Assembly (NCBI GenBank): GCA_942493275.1
Contig: OW818687.1
Coordinates: 1,860,001-1,924,000 of the forward strand
Direction: 5' to 3'
Length of the DNA stretch: 64,000 bases
Source: G942493275 sp942493275
GTDB taxonomy: Bacteria > Actinomycetota > Coriobacteriia > Anaerosomatales > PHET01
Shown here: one piece after another, positions 26,864-35,178 of the stretch
Layout: every line of letters starts with the position of its first letter
Numbering within the stretch: position 1 is the stretch's first letter
Made by a program: the position numbers and the translations under genes
Notes under the pieces: model-generated
What the model saw: the letters and a program-made list of their open reading frames with translations, nothing else
Databases searched by the model: none
Told to the model about the DNA's origin: nothing

Positions 26864-29116
26864 ATGAGTCGTAGCAGCCTGACATGTCGTCGCGCCCTTA
26901 ACGCGGCGCTCGCCCTCTCGCTTCTTGCGAGCCTTTTCGTGGCACCGGTCAGCGCCGGCGCTGCGTATCCTTCGTTTCAGTTCACCGGTGCGGGCTACGG
27001 CCACGGCATCGGCCTGTCGCAGTACGGATCCAAGGGCTGGGCCGAGCACGGCAAGACCGGCTCGTGGATCGCGACGTACTACTACCCGGGCAGCAAGATC
27101 GGCACCGCCGACACGCGCACGATGTACGTGAACCTCGACGCGGACGCCAACTACCGCAGCACCTCGTCCGGCTACAACTCCGGGTACACCCGCTCCACCT
27201 GGCGCATCCGTCCGGGGTTCGTCGGCGGAAAGCTCAAGATCAACGGCGTCGAACGCCCCGACAGCACCTACACCTTCACGGCGACCACCTCTGGTGGAAG
27301 CCCCGCGATGAAGGTGACCAATAGCGGCGGCACCGTGATAGGCACCTACACGGGGACCTTGCTGGTCGAACCGGCCAGCACGTCTCAGTGGCTGCTACAG
27401 GTCGTCGACGCCAGCGGCGCCTTCGACCACACCTACGTTCGCTATCGCGGGCGCATGCAGGTCAGGGTCAACAGCAGCGGAAAGCTCAAGCTGCTCAACA
27501 AGCTCTCGATGAGCGAGTACCTCAAGGGAGTCATTCCTCGCGAAACCCCGGCATCGTGGCACATCGAGGCGCTGAAGGCGCAATCCATCGTTGCCCGCTC
27601 CTATGCGTACGTGAGCAGCGGTGACCTCTACTGCACAACGTGGAGCCAGGTCTACAACGGTCACTCCCGAGGAGACCGTGCCGCTCCCACGATGCACGAG
27701 GACGATCGCTCGAGCGCGGCCGTCGATGTCACGAACAACCAGTACGTGACCTACAACGGATCCGTCATCCAGACCTACTTCCACAGCTCGTCGGGCGGCC
27801 ATACCGCAAACATCGAGGACGTGTGGCCGGGCACCGGTCAGCCTTCGAGCTCGTACCCGTACCGCAAGGGCGTCTCGGACCCGTACTGCGCAGGTCCGTA
27901 CGACCCCTGGTCCGATGCGCCCACGTACGACGGCATGGTGCTCGCGAACAAGATCAAGGGCTACGTGAGCGGCGAGCCGTCCGGCGCGGGCAGCACCGTG
28001 TACGTGAAGTCCCTCGCGCTCGAACGCGTGTGGCCCTCGGGCTTCGTGAAGACCGTCGATATCACGTGGTCCAACGGGGCGGTCACGAGCAATGTCGCCG
28101 GCGACACGTTCCGCTCGGCGCTCGGTCTTCGCAGCACCAAGTTCTTCGTCAACGGGAAGTTCAGCAGGATCGCCTTGGGTGATCGCTACGACACTGCTGT
28201 GGCTATTTCGAAGCAGACATACCCCTCCGCAGGGCTCGCCAAGGGCGCCGTCATCGTCAACGGATCCAACGACAAGTTCCCTGACGCCCTGACCGCGGCG
28301 GCTCTCGCAGGCACCGTCGACGGCCCCGTGCTGCTCGTCTCGGGCTCCACTCTGCCGGGCGCCGTGGCCAACGAGCTCAAGCGACTCGGCGTGACAAAGG
28401 CCTACGTGGTCGGCGGGACGGCGAGCGTTCCCGCAGCCACGTTCAACGCAGTCAAGGCAATCGTCCCCACAACCAAGCGTCTTGCCGGTAGCGACCGTTA
28501 CGGCTACGACCGTTATGGGACGGCTGCGAGCGTGGCCATGGAGATGAAGGTGCTTGCACCTTCGACCAAGGTGCTCGTCGCCACCGGCGAGAACTGGCCG
28601 GATGCCGCAGTGGCCGCTGGCGTCGCGGCCGGATCGAAGCGCCCGCTGCTACTGGTTCGCAAGGACGCGATGCCGAGCGGCACCGTGTACGCCCTGCGCG
28701 ATCTCGGAGCCACCGAGAGCGCTGTCTTTGGCGGTGCGAACGCGATCTCTTCGCGCACGATCGCGACGCTCGTACGCGAGACGGGCGAGTCCGCGCCCAC
28801 CAAGCGATTCGGCATGACCGGCGGTCGCTACGACGTCGCCGTCGAGGCCGCGAAGTGGAGTGTGTCGACGTTTGGGTACACGCTCAGCACCGTCTACATC
28901 GCCTCCGGGCAGACGTTCCCCGATACGGTCACCGGTGGCGTCCTGGCGGGCAAGAACAAGCACCCGCTGCTTCTGACGCCTGCAAAGGATCCGGCGTCCG
29001 CGACGTGCGGCTACCTGGCTGCGAACCGGGCGACGGTCGCCAATGTCACGGTGATCGGCGGACCACTCGCCGTCTCGGACGCGTGTGCGTCGACTATTGC
29101 GAGCTACGCGTACTAG
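26864..29116 (+). CDS. SpoIID/LytB-domain protein with three CWB2 repeats
   Basis: A 750-residue exported protein. The signal peptide (to about residue 33) is followed by GYGHGIGLSQYGSKGWAEHG and a SpoIID core: SMSEYLKGVIPRETPASWH, EALKAQSIVARSYAYVS, and YFHSSSGGHTANIEDVW. SpoIID family members are peptidoglycan lytic transglycosylases or amidase enhancers in spore engulfment and vegetative wall remodelling. Residues about 430-750 are CWB2 repeats (SRIALGDRYDTAVAISKQ, LAGSDRYGYDRYGTAASV, TGGRYDVAVEAAKW). The middle repeat has a small local duplication, DRYGYDRYG. Placed after the amidase, it may act as its enhancer, as LytB does for LytC. Confidence 0.93.
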   Translation: MSRSSLTCRRALNAALALSLLASLFVAPVSAGAAYPSFQFTGAGYGHGIGLSQYGSKGWAEHGKTGSWIATYYYPGSKIGTADTRTMYVNLDADANYRSTSSGYNSGYTRSTWRIRPGFVGGKLKINGVERPDSTYTFTATTSGGSPAMKVTNSGGTVIGTYTGTLLVEPASTSQWLLQVVDASGAFDHTYVRYRGRMQVRVNSSGKLKLLNKLSMSEYLKGVIPRETPASWHIEALKAQSIVARSYAYVSSGDLYCTTWSQVYNGHSRGDRAAPTMHEDDRSSAAVDVTNNQYVTYNGSVIQTYFHSSSGGHTANIEDVWPGTGQPSSSYPYRKGVSDPYCAGPYDPWSDAPTYDGMVLANKIKGYVSGEPSGAGSTVYVKSLALERVWPSGFVKTVDITWSNGAVTSNVAGDTFRSALGLRSTKFFVNGKFSRIALGDRYDTAVAISKQTYPSAGLAKGAVIVNGSNDKFPDALTAAALAGTVDGPVLLVSGSTLPGAVANELKRLGVTKAYVVGGTASVPAATFNAVKAIVPTTKRLAGSDRYGYDRYGTAASVAMEMKVLAPSTKVLVATGENWPDAAVAAGVAAGSKRPLLLVRKDAMPSGTVYALRDLGATESAVFGGANAISSRTIATLVRETGESAPTKRFGMTGGRYDVAVEAAKWSVSTFGYTLSTVYIASGQTFPDTVTGGVLAGKNKHPLLLTPAKDPASATCGYLAANRATVANVTVIGGPLAVSDACASTIASYAY

Positions 29117-29162
29117 ACGGTTCGCGTCTCGCGCTGGGTAACCGCAGGGTTTCCGCCCGCCA

Positions 29163-29198
29163 TATACGGTTTAGGTACAGCTGTACCTAAACCGTATA
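29163..29198. repeat. Perfect 36-bp palindrome without a spacer
   Basis: Left arm TATACGGTTTAGGTACAG is followed directly by its exact reverse complement; the centre lies between 29180 and 29181 inside CAGCTG. It is more AT-rich than its surroundings and has no T tract, so it does not look like a terminator. It sits 47 bases after the SpoIID-CWB2 gene in a 288-base gap. It could be an operator, a recombination site, or a relic of an inserted element. Confidence 0.85.
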
Positions 29199-29317
29199 GC
29201 CGCCCCCAGATAATCCGCCGCCGCCCGCTCTGGCGCGACGACCTTTCATGGACCGCAGCCGTCGGGCAGTGCGGGCCGTCCTCTCGCGTGGCACCAGCGG
29301 CGGAGTCTGCTCGGAGG

Positions 29318-29340
29318 AATCAGGAGATTCCTGATTGTTT
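29318..29340 (+). other. Hairpin upstream of the small secreted protein gene
   Basis: AATCAGGA (29318-29325), loop GAT, then the exact complement TCCTGATT (29329-29336), followed by GTTT. It may be a terminator for transcripts from the left or a leader structure for the gene at 29405. The rest of the gap 29199-29317 shows nothing I can assign. Confidence 0.45.
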
Positions 29341-29404
29341 CGGCTCAAGTAGGCGAAGTACGCTGTGTGCGATGAGAGGACATCGGGTGTACTGCGGGGA
29401 GACG

Positions 29405-29818
29405 ATGACCATGAGACGCGTGGCGTTCGCTTCTTGTTGTCTCGCCCTGTCGGCAATTGTCGCGACGGTCATCTCCGCGTACTCGGCATCCGCCGATCTC
29501 ACCCCGCCACCGAGTGGCACGTCGACTGACTGGCCCAAGAACGAGTATGGCGTCACGTATGGCAGCGGTGGAGAGGCTGTCTCATATGAGGATGAGCCAG
29601 ATCTCATCAAGGTCGAGGCAACGAACGGCAAGGTGGGGTACTGCTACCGAACCGACCTGGAGGGACCGGAGCCGTCATCCCCGGCCGCGGCGGTCGCGCA
29701 GCAGAAGGCGAGAGGGGGCAGGTCCGTCGTCATCCCGGTATATCAGGTGGACGGCGTCACTCAGATCGGGTCATTCGTGATCAGCCATGACCCTCGGCTC
29801 TCGATTGAGGTGCGCTGA
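29405..29818 (+). CDS. Small secreted protein, function unknown
   Basis: A 137-residue exported protein. A signal peptide (residues 1-30, RRVAFASCCLALSAIVATVI) is followed by a mature chain of about 107 residues with NEYGVTYGSGGEAVSYEDEP, DLIKVEATNGKVGYCYRTDL, a short Ala/Gln/Arg helix, and VVIPVYQVDGVTQIGSFVI. I recall similar small secreted proteins in Gram-positive genomes but cannot name a function. ATG at 29405 or 29411 are both possible; GGGAG at 29397-29401 is better spaced for 29411. Codon use is less GC-biased than its neighbours and it lacks CWB2 repeats, so it stands apart within the island. Confidence 0.78.
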   Translation: MTMRRVAFASCCLALSAIVATVISAYSASADLTPPPSGTSTDWPKNEYGVTYGSGGEAVSYEDEPDLIKVEATNGKVGYCYRTDLEGPEPSSPAAAVAQQKARGGRSVVIPVYQVDGVTQIGSFVISHDPRLSIEVR

Positions 29819-29833
29819 TTCCACTGTTACACG

Positions 29834-29874
29834 ACCGGCCCGGGAGGCGATTGCCTCCCGGGCCGGTGTTGCTT
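29834..29874. terminator. Bidirectional terminator between convergent genes
   Basis: A perfect 15-bp stem (29834-29848 with 29853-29867) and the 4-base loop GATT, followed by GTTGCTTGTTG. It lies between the convergent genes ending at 29818 and 29901 and can serve both. Confidence 0.85.
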
Positions 29875-29900
29875 GTTGCATGTGCGAGTCGTGCGGTGTG

Positions 29901-31634
29901 CTAGTGCAGGCAGTTGGCGACCGCGTTGCGCACGGTGACCGGTACCACGCTGGCGCCGCCGAAGAAGTGCACCGAGTTGATGCTGTCGGCATTCGCGGCG
30001 AGCTTCGCAGACGTGGGCGAAGGCAGAGGCGCGGTCGTAGCCGTCAGAAGCATGACGGTGTCGAGCTGGCCGAGAACGGGGCCTGCCGCCAAGGCGTCGG
30101 GGAAGTTCATGCCGGTTGTGACACCGACCCCGTCCCAGCCCATGCCGTACGTGCTCACGCCGATCTGGGCGACCTGCGCCGCCGTATCGAAGCGTGAGCT
30201 ACCTGCCACGCGGGTGACCTGCGACGAGCCGAGCTTGGTCTTCAGGCTGTTCTCGATGGTGCTGGGAACGGCGTTGGTGCCGCCGCAGATGTAGACGGCG
30301 GTCACCGTCTCGGGAAGGCTGACCGTGCCCGCGGTCGGGTTGGCCAACAGGACGGGCACGCCGGCCGCCGCGGAGATCGGTGCCGCGCCGAGGGCATCCG
30401 GGAAGTTCATGCCGGTGGCGACGAACGCGGTTCCGGAGTACGAGGGTCCGAGGATCTCAATGGTCTCCTCGGCCACCATGTAGGCGGTCGCAAAGCGGCT
30501 CGCGCCGGCGATGCGCTCGACCCCGTCGGCGCCCACCTTGGCCTTGAGTGCGTTCTCGACGGCCGCGGAAACGGCGTTGGTGCCGCCCAGCACGTAGGCC
30601 TTCGTGGCACCGAGGCGCGTGATTTCCGCCCCTACTTCGGCGGGGAGGGTGCCCTTCTGCGTGAGAAGGAGCGGGCCGTTGACAGCTCCCGCGAGACCGG
30701 CGCCACCCAGGGCGTCAGCAAAGCTCTCGCCGGTGGCGATCACGACAGTGTCGGCGCTAGTGAATGCGGCCTTTGACGCCGCTACCGCGGTGCCGTAGCG
30801 GCCCTGACCCTCGACCGCCGTCAGTCCGGTCAGACCGGTGACGGTCACCTTCGTGCTTGTCTCGGGAGACCAGTGCCCCTGGGAGCATCCGGCTTTGAAG
30901 TAGATCGTATGGGTGCCGACGGACAGCGACGAAGTTGAGAAGCTCGAGCTGCTCGACAACGTGCCATCGAGGCTTGAGCGCCACTGGTAGGCGTTGATGC
31001 TATGACCAAGAGAGCTGGTGCCAGAGCCCGAGAAGTTGACGGTGTCACCCTTGACGGGCGTCGTGTCGCTGATCGAGCCGATGCTCGCGCTGACGCTGTC
31101 GGCAGGAGGCGCCGTGATGGTGGCACGGAAGTACTCGTAGTCCTCGATGTACTCATTCCAGTCGTCCCACAGGACGGCGTAGACCTCGTAGCGGCCCGAG
31201 GATATCTGCCACCCGCTGGTTGAAAGGTTGGTGCTCGCCGTCTGCGAACCGTTCACGTAGCTACCGGTTCCATAGACGGCGAGTATTTCATCGGTGGTGG
31301 CGTCGACGATCCAGAGTTCAAGCAGGTAGTCCTGCCAACCGTCAGGGTCGCTGCCGGTCGCCTGGACGTAGATGCTGTTGCCCCGAGGATACGAGTACGT
31401 CGCCCCGTTCGTGTGTGAATCAAGCCACACATACCCCTGGTAGAGAGCGGCTTGAGAGACTCCGCCGCCCAGCGACTTCGCCGCTTGTGCGCGCGCGGCG
31501 GTCACGGGCAGAGGCTGCAGAGCGCCGGCTGCCGTTGGCTCAGCTGCGAACGCTGTACCTGACAAGATGACCAACATACAGACAGTGGCCGCAGCAAGCA
31601 GCGACAGCCGACTACGCAAGAATGACCTTTCCAC
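29901..31634 (-). CDS. Secreted CWB2 protein with PKD/Ig-like domain
   Basis: A 577-residue exported protein. The signal peptide covers residues 1-30 (LLAAATVCMLVILSGTAFA). A domain of about 140 residues that I do not recognise follows (YVWLDSHTNGATYSYPRGNS; YEVYAVLWDDWNEYIEDYEY), then a PKD-like domain (DTTPVKGDTVNFSGSGT; INAYQWRSSLDG), then three CWB2 repeats from about residue 275 (VEGQGRYGTAVAASKAAF onwards). The GTG start at 31634 is supported by GGAGGGGG just upstream. No enzyme motif is visible, so a structural or ligand-binding role is likely. Confidence 0.87.
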   Translation of the reverse strand: MERSFLRSRLSLLAAATVCMLVILSGTAFAAEPTAAGALQPLPVTAARAQAAKSLGGGVSQAALYQGYVWLDSHTNGATYSYPRGNSIYVQATGSDPDGWQDYLLELWIVDATTDEILAVYGTGSYVNGSQTASTNLSTSGWQISSGRYEVYAVLWDDWNEYIEDYEYFRATITAPPADSVSASIGSISDTTPVKGDTVNFSGSGTSSLGHSINAYQWRSSLDGTLSSSSSFSTSSLSVGTHTIYFKAGCSQGHWSPETSTKVTVTGLTGLTAVEGQGRYGTAVAASKAAFTSADTVVIATGESFADALGGAGLAGAVNGPLLLTQKGTLPAEVGAEITRLGATKAYVLGGTNAVSAAVENALKAKVGADGVERIAGASRFATAYMVAEETIEILGPSYSGTAFVATGMNFPDALGAAPISAAAGVPVLLANPTAGTVSLPETVTAVYICGGTNAVPSTIENSLKTKLGSSQVTRVAGSSRFDTAAQVAQIGVSTYGMGWDGVGVTTGMNFPDALAAGPVLGQLDTVMLLTATTAPLPSPTSAKLAANADSINSVHFFGGASVVPVTVRNAVANCLH

Positions 31635-31707
31635 CCAGGACCCCCTCCTCGACCGAACATGACTGACCCCAGTCTCTCTGCAGGGGTCGGCATGGTCAAG
31701 GGAGAAA

Positions 31708-33948
31708 TTACCTGCCGGAATTCATCGCAGCGAGAACCTGGGCACCGACGTCCGTTGACACCGCGACCTGCCCTCCCACCACATAGCAGCGCACACTCGT
31801 CCCAGCCTGTCCGTTCACAACGTCGGTAGCTGCGGTGGAGAGCGTGGAGGGCGCGGTCAGCAGCAGCGGCGCGCGCAGCCTCGCCGAGAGCACGCCTGCG
31901 GTCAGCGAGTCCGGGAAGGTGCGTCCGCCAGCCACCACGAAGCGATCCCCGAGCATCCCATCGGCAAGAGACGCCTCGGCGACGGCTGCGGCGGTCGAGT
32001 ATCGGTCGGCGCCGCTGATGCGCGTGGGTGCGGGGAGGCGCCGGAACACGGGAGCGCCCACCGCCGTGTCGTCGCCTATCACGATGGTGCGGGTCACCGC
32101 GAGCGAGGCGAGCGCAGAGGCGGTCTCCGGCGGCAGCCACGTGCGCTCGGTCAACAGGATCGGGCGGTTGCGATAGGCGGCCCAGCCCGCGACCGCCGAA
32201 CCGTCGGCAAACGAGCGCCCGGTCACCACGATGGCGGCGTCGGGCTGCCCCGCAACACCCGCAAGCCTGCGAGCGATGCGGTTCGCGGTGTCGTAGCGGT
32301 TGGCCCCCGAGATGCGCTCGATTGCGGTCTTCGGCAGCGCCGCCCGCACGCCCGTGGCTACCGAGCCCGCAAGCGCACGCTGACCGCCCACGAGTACCAC
32401 GCGCGTCGGTGCAAGCCGCTTGAGTTCGGCCGCGGTGGCGGAGCTCAGACCGCCCGCCGAGGAAAGCAGCACCGGACCGTCGAGAGCGTAGGCGAGAGGT
32501 CCCCCCGCGAGGGCATCGGCGTAGTCCGCGGCGGATGCGACCACCACGGTCTTGGCGCCAACCGGGAACGCCTCCTTCGACACCGCGACCGAGGTGGCGA
32601 TGCGGTCGCCGCCCGAGACGCGCTTCACATGCGGCGAGAACTCGGCACCCAGCGGTCCGCCGTCACCCGAGAGATAGAGCTTCAGCCCAAAGATCGATGA
32701 GCCGCTCGTCCACTCGTTCAAGACGAACGCCGCATCGTCAGTTCCCCCGCGCACGACCTGCGGGTTCTGGTAGATCGCCTCGGGTACATCGGGGGAGACG
32801 ATGGTCCCTTCGGCGGGCCAGCTGACACCGCCATTGGCCGAGTTCCGCTCCACCAGCAGACCGCCGTCGTCGGTGTAGTCGCGGTCGCCGTCTCCGACTC
32901 CGCGCGTGCCGCCCTCGATGGTGAGTGCGCGCAGGTCACCGGACTCGTCGAAACGGAAGGTGCAGACGTCGAAGAAGTGGTCGGTGCGTGCGACTTGCGA
33001 TGCTGTCCACGCACCCCCGTCGAGCCGCATGAACCGGTGGGCGTACGATGTCGGCCCGGCTCCCGAGCCAACCGTGAACATCAGGCACGGATCGCCGTCG
33101 GGCGCGGGTTTCACGGTCGGGTTGTTGGTGTTGGCCGAGCCGCTCGCGTACACCCGCGTCGTGCTATCAGCTGTGGCCTTCGTGAGCGGGAGCGTCACCG
33201 GCGTGTCGCTCGTGTTACGCCACACGCCATTTGTGTCACGACGCATGTAGTGCGCGTCGCGCCGCGCCCACGAGGTCCCCGTGAAGTAGAGGTCCCAGTC
33301 GAGCGCCACGAAGGCCGCCAGGACTTCCCCGTCAACCCCTTCCGAGAAGTTCGCGTAGAAGCCCCAGCGCCCGTCCTTGTCGAGGATGCGGGTGGGCGAA
33401 CTCCAGGTCGCTCCGTCATTGGTGGAGCGACGTACCACCCAGTCGAGCGATCCGTCTCGGTAGAAGAGGTCGATCGTGCCGTCGTCGTGCACGACGGGTT
33501 GCGGGTAGGTGAACGACTGCGCGATCGCGGGCAGGTCCTGCCATGCCGATATGTCGTGTGGGCGCAACGAGCGCGCGTGACGGAGCGGCGAGTGGTGTCC
33601 GCCGTAGAAGACGTGAAGGTAGCCGGCGCGGTCCACCACGAGCGCGGGTGCGCCGTGCATGTCGGTCGCGAGCGGGTTGTCGCCGACGCGGTAGGGGCCC
33701 GACCAGTCGCCGGTCGTGTGGTCGTAGGCACGCGCGTAGGCGTCGAGCCCGGGACCCTGGTAGACGACGATGGTCTGATCGGCATCGCGGACGGCCTGCG
33801 GGTGGATCGCCCACTCCTGGTAGATGCTGTCCTTCGAGCCGTCGTGAGCGAAGTAGGGGCGGCTTGCCGCCCCCGCCGAGGGAGCGCCGGCTACCGACAG
33901 CGCAAGCGTCAGCACGATTGAGGCAACTGCGTGTGGGGCGCGGGTCAT
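31708..33948 (-). CDS. Secreted BNR-type beta-propeller protein with three CWB2 repeats
   Basis: A 746-residue exported protein. After the signal peptide, about 400 residues form a propeller with Asp-box-like turns: STNDGATWSSPTRI and ERNSANGGVSWPAEGTI. The stretch YRVGDNPLATDMHGAPALVV with RAGYLHVFYGGHHSPLRHAR resembles BNR_4 (PF15892) proteins, a group that includes polysaccharide-degrading and glycan-binding members. Three CWB2 repeats fill about 438-746 (RVSGGDRIATSVAVSKEA onwards). A role in binding or trimming extracellular glycans is an inference; catalytic residues cannot be assigned from sequence alone. Confidence 0.86.
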   Translation of the reverse strand: MTRAPHAVASIVLTLALSVAGAPSAGAASRPYFAHDGSKDSIYQEWAIHPQAVRDADQTIVVYQGPGLDAYARAYDHTTGDWSGPYRVGDNPLATDMHGAPALVVDRAGYLHVFYGGHHSPLRHARSLRPHDISAWQDLPAIAQSFTYPQPVVHDDGTIDLFYRDGSLDWVVRRSTNDGATWSSPTRILDKDGRWGFYANFSEGVDGEVLAAFVALDWDLYFTGTSWARRDAHYMRRDTNGVWRNTSDTPVTLPLTKATADSTTRVYASGSANTNNPTVKPAPDGDPCLMFTVGSGAGPTSYAHRFMRLDGGAWTASQVARTDHFFDVCTFRFDESGDLRALTIEGGTRGVGDGDRDYTDDGGLLVERNSANGGVSWPAEGTIVSPDVPEAIYQNPQVVRGGTDDAAFVLNEWTSGSSIFGLKLYLSGDGGPLGAEFSPHVKRVSGGDRIATSVAVSKEAFPVGAKTVVVASAADYADALAGGPLAYALDGPVLLSSAGGLSSATAAELKRLAPTRVVLVGGQRALAGSVATGVRAALPKTAIERISGANRYDTANRIARRLAGVAGQPDAAIVVTGRSFADGSAVAGWAAYRNRPILLTERTWLPPETASALASLAVTRTIVIGDDTAVGAPVFRRLPAPTRISGADRYSTAAAVAEASLADGMLGDRFVVAGGRTFPDSLTAGVLSARLRAPLLLTAPSTLSTAATDVVNGQAGTSVRCYVVGGQVAVSTDVGAQVLAAMNSGR

Positions 33949-33984
33949 GCGGGTCTCCTCGGAAGATGGTGTCCGAGGACCATT

Positions 33985-35178
33985 CTACGCTCCTGCGCGC
34001 ACGGCTTCCTGGGCGAGCAGCTCGGTGAGCGCGCGCAGCATCCATGCCTCGGCCCAGCGCAGGTACGGTGCGGTGCGACGATGCCCGTTCCACTCGCCGT
34101 GGATGAAGGTACCGTCGGCGTTGCGCATGTTCTCGACGGTCCACTCGGCTGCCGTGCGGGCTCGCTCAAGCGCGCCGGGGAAGCGGTCGGCGAACAGCGC
34201 CGGGCACAGCACCGACTCGGCGCACGAATGGATGTCGAGCGCTCCCGGCCGGTCCGGCGCCTGGTTTGGACGCCCGTGGCCGAGAAGCACGCGCTCGTAG
34301 TACTCCCAGCCGCGTTCGAGCGCGGCACCGGCCTCGGCGTAGCCTGCGTTCTCGAACGCGAACAGGGACCGCAGCACGTAGCCGGTGTGGTAGTTGTCGA
34401 TCTGGCTCACGGTGCGCTGCGGCTCGGCCCAGTACTCCCACGAACCGTCATCGAACCGCTCGTTTACGGTGAAGCGCATCGCGCGTGCGGCGAGATCCTC
34501 CCACTCAGGTTCGCCGAATGCGCGAGATGCGCGCAGCAGGTACTCGGCGGCCATGAGTGAGGCGTTGTGGACCTGGAAGTCGTCGAGCGGCGTGTAGGAG
34601 AAGCAGAGCGTGCCGTCGGCGAGTTCAGTGCGGTTGAGGCCCTCGCTGAGGAACACGGCCGCGCCACGGGCAGCGTCGAGAGCGCGCTCGTCGCCGGTCT
34701 TCTCGGCATGGTCGAGAAGGGCCTGTGCGATGGTCGAAGTGACGACCGCCGAGGGGGTGCCGGTCGGGACAGTGATGCGCGTGTACCAGTCGAACGGGTA
34801 GCCCCAGCTGATGCCGGGATAGCCGGTCGAGGGGTGGTCGACCAGCCATGAGGCGGCCTCGCGGGCGCGCTCGAGCGAGCCGAGGATACCGAGATCGTGC
34901 TGGCGCAGTCGTGCGGCGAGCACGACACCAACGCCCTTCGCGTTCACCTGCGGCTTCATCCCGAGCGCCCGGCGCGTGGCGATCGGCCAGCGGTGACGGG
35001 CGCTGCGAACGGCGCGGGGCAGGAGGCCGGGGCGATCTTTGCCGCTCGCATCCACGGTAAGCTTCCGGTAACGCTCGTCGCCGAGGATGTCGTATGGGTC
35101 CCAGCCCGCGAGGCCGTTGGTGTCGAACCAGGCCGAGAGACGGTCGAGGGCGGAGGCGACGGGGTCGACAGAGGTCAC
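33985..35178 (-). CDS. Putative (alpha/alpha)-toroid protein of polysaccharide loci (VpsJ-like)
   Basis: A 397-residue protein without signal peptide or membrane helix. It is rich in helical hairpins: AREAASWLVDHPSTGYPGIS, AQALLDHAEKTGDERALDAA, and DNYHTGYVLRSLFAFENAGY. This pattern suits the six-hairpin (alpha/alpha) toroid seen in glycosidases, polysaccharide lyases and VpsJ-type proteins of exopolysaccharide clusters. The start motif WFDTNGLAGWDPYDILG is typical of that group. The GTG start overlaps the upstream glycosyltransferase stop (GTGA), so the two are translationally coupled. The catalytic role, if any, is unknown. Confidence 0.7.
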   Translation of the reverse strand: MTSVDPVASALDRLSAWFDTNGLAGWDPYDILGDERYRKLTVDASGKDRPGLLPRAVRSARHRWPIATRRALGMKPQVNAKGVGVVLAARLRQHDLGILGSLERAREAASWLVDHPSTGYPGISWGYPFDWYTRITVPTGTPSAVVTSTIAQALLDHAEKTGDERALDAARGAAVFLSEGLNRTELADGTLCFSYTPLDDFQVHNASLMAAEYLLRASRAFGEPEWEDLAARAMRFTVNERFDDGSWEYWAEPQRTVSQIDNYHTGYVLRSLFAFENAGYAEAGAALERGWEYYERVLLGHGRPNQAPDRPGALDIHSCAESVLCPALFADRFPGALERARTAAEWTVENMRNADGTFIHGEWNGHRRTAPYLRWAEAWMLRALTELLAQEAVRAGA

